From: JAHBNG01 sp039028975
GTDB lineage: Bacteria; Chloroflexota; Anaerolineae; Caldilineales; Caldilineaceae
Assembly (NCBI GenBank): GCA_039028975.1
Contig: JBCCHB010000096.1
Coordinates: forward strand, 1-63,534
Direction: 5' to 3'
Length of the DNA: 63,534 nt
Shown here: positions 62,371 through 63,534 of the stretch, piece after piece
How the letters are laid out: every line of letters starts with the position of its first letter
Position numbering within the stretch: position 1 is the stretch's first letter
Program-made: the position numbers and the translations under genes
The notes under the pieces: generated by a model
The model's input: only the letters and a program-made list of their open reading frames with translations
Told to the model about the DNA's origin: nothing
The model's database searches: none

Positions 62371-63534
62371 CTACGATTCCAAGAGAGGTAATGTAATAAT
62401 AATGCTAGTACCTATGTAACGGATACTGGTGACACGAACAGTCCCTTGAAATTCTGCTTCTATAATGTGCTGAGACACGGTTAATCCTAGCCCCATTCGT
62501 TCACTATCTAAGGTATAGAAAGGTTCAAATATGTGTGCTAGCGAGCTTCTAGGAATGCCTGCACCTGTATCTTTGATGATGAGTTCAACATTGCTATCTC
62601 GGATTTCACCTTTAATCCAGACTTTTCCTGAATTGCCGATAAAGGAAATAATCGATTGGATACTATTGATAAGTAGTTGATAAAGCGCTTGTTCTAGTCG
62701 GTAGTCTCGTCCATAGACAAAGATTGGCTGTCTGGGCAAATTAAGTTCAATTGTGACATCAAAGTTCTTCAATGCACCACAAATTACAGTAGCTTGTTTA
62801 GCTACGTCCCTTACGATTTTCTGAACTCCAAACTTGGAGGCACTTCTGGAGTGTATCAGTATATCAAAATGGGAGTTCATAAGAGAACGCATTGAGTCAA
62901 CCGAATTGACTACTTTATCATGAGCGCTGCGGATATCCTCAATATTGGTGTTCTTTTCGTCTGTATTGTTATTTAGCTGTCGTGATAAAATAGTAGCTGC
63001 AAGGTGACATCGTAGACCCAAACCACGTAGGCTGTGTCGAAGGGCTGAATAGGTTTCGTCAGTTGTCATGTAAGTTATAACATCCGATTCCAAGCCTGAA
63101 GGCGTAGAAGATTCTTCATCGGTATCTGTTTTGTATCGATGGGTTTGTATTGGAACAAGGATATCTAGAATAGCCCTGCCAGACTTTGAGGTATTTGTTG
63201 TGACCTTCCCTTCGACAATATCTCCTATTTCTAAAGTTAAAAGTATATTTCTGTTGTGGATATGCGTATTTAGAAATTGCTGAAGTGAGCCAAGAATAAT
63301 CTCAGCTTCATTCTGGGAATTATCATTCATTGCGACAATGGCTATATCCGTTTCGATTTTTGTGATTTTGCTTTGCACAATTGGTGTCATATCCACGGCA
63401 TTCTCATAAAAGTTCAGCGTGTTGAAGAAAAGAGAAGAAATCGTCAGGACAGTCAACAAATCGCTCAATAGCCTCCTGAAAATTAGGGAAACGAGCTCGT
63501 TGGAGGAGGCGAATAGCAAAAGAGCGAATGGAAG
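62371..63534 (-). CDS. Histidine kinase (5' end outside window)
   Basis: The frame stays open to the window edge, so the N-terminus is missing; at least 387 codons are visible. Near residue 170 a dimerisation-type helix has ALRHSLRGLGLRCH. The HATPase core has ALYQLLINSIQS (N-box), IKDTGAGIP and MGLGLTVSQHII (G boxes), ending in VTSIRYIGTSIIITLPL. The N-terminal part resembles no sensory family I recognise. It lies 40 bp upstream of the receiver-PAS-GAF kinase on the same strand and heads the visible part of the signalling cluster. Confidence 0.8.
   Translation of the reverse strand, partial: LPFALLLFASSNELVSLIFRRLLSDLLTVLTISSLFFNTLNFYENAVDMTPIVQSKITKIETDIAIVAMNDNSQNEAEIILGSLQQFLNTHIHNRNILLTLEIGDIVEGKVTTNTSKSGRAILDILVPIQTHRYKTDTDEESSTPSGLESDVITYMTTDETYSALRHSLRGLGLRCHLAATILSRQLNNNTDEKNTNIEDIRSAHDKVVNSVDSMRSLMNSHFDILIHSRSASKFGVQKIVRDVAKQATVICGALKNFDVTIELNLPRQPIFVYGRDYRLEQALYQLLINSIQSIISFIGNSGKVWIKGEIRDSNVELIIKDTGAGIPRSSLAHIFEPFYTLDSERMGLGLTVSQHIIEAEFQGTVRVTSIRYIGTSIIITLPLLES

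Overview
The window looks like a piece of a Chloroflexota chromosome (Anaerolineae/Caldilineae/Ardenticatenia-like). This is an inference from gene content: very large secreted Calx-beta, LRR and HYR proteins, a TAT-lipoprotein sugar ABC system, DUF4058 and AAA-like ATPase genes, DUF402, FtsX-type ABC exporters with GAF-HisKA_3 kinases, and much small-repeat DNA. No rRNA, tRNA, CRISPR array, integrase or intact insertion sequence was recognised.

Layout. 1-14344 (+): two tandem genes for giant exported metzincin metalloproteases built from Calx-beta repeats, a Cys-bearing repeat type and, in the second, plant-type leucine-rich repeats. They are separated by a 14-bp-stem hairpin and followed by a 116-bp nested palindrome and a terminator. 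14406-19354 (-): a likely metabolic operon (alpha-helical glycosidase-like protein, aldo/keto reductase fused to a GNAT acetyltransferase, DUF402, M55 D-aminopeptidase). 19467-25377: a DUF4058 gene, a DUF6817 pair, an ATPase remnant, a methyltransferase/esterase pair and an AAA ATPase-nuclease. 25521-29631 (-): a sugar ABC operon (binding lipoprotein, two permeases, HAD hydrolase) without its own ATPase. 30121-36678 (-): PrkA kinase, YhbH/YeaH and SpoVR genes plus a WD40 protein. 36679-39061: mostly non-coding, rich in palindromic repeats, with one membrane hydrolase gene. 39062-46180 (-): a third giant exoprotein and a second AAA ATPase-nuclease. 46568-47986 (+): a flavin monooxygenase/reductase.

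48101-56476: an ABC exporter module (ATPase, six-segment membrane protein, M61-like peptidase, duplicated FtsX permease) transcribed away from a NarL-type response regulator and a GAF-HisKA_3 kinase that probably control it. 56592-63534 (-): a signalling cluster of two histidine kinases (one with receiver, PAS and GAF domains), a lone receiver, a TPR-like/two-TM ion channel with an altered selectivity filter, and a haem-oxygenase-like diiron enzyme candidate.

The strongest leads for something undescribed are: the shared C-terminal aromatic-Leu-Pro-hydrophobic ending of all three giant exoproteins; a three-copy 77-bp palindromic element, one copy of which supplies a gene's stop codon; the kinase/receiver/channel/diiron-enzyme cluster; and the peptidase-containing ABC exporter with its two-component system. 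All calls come from reading the sequence without database searches. Start sites were chosen from in-frame ATG/GTG codons, upstream Shine-Dalgarno sequences and family N-termini.
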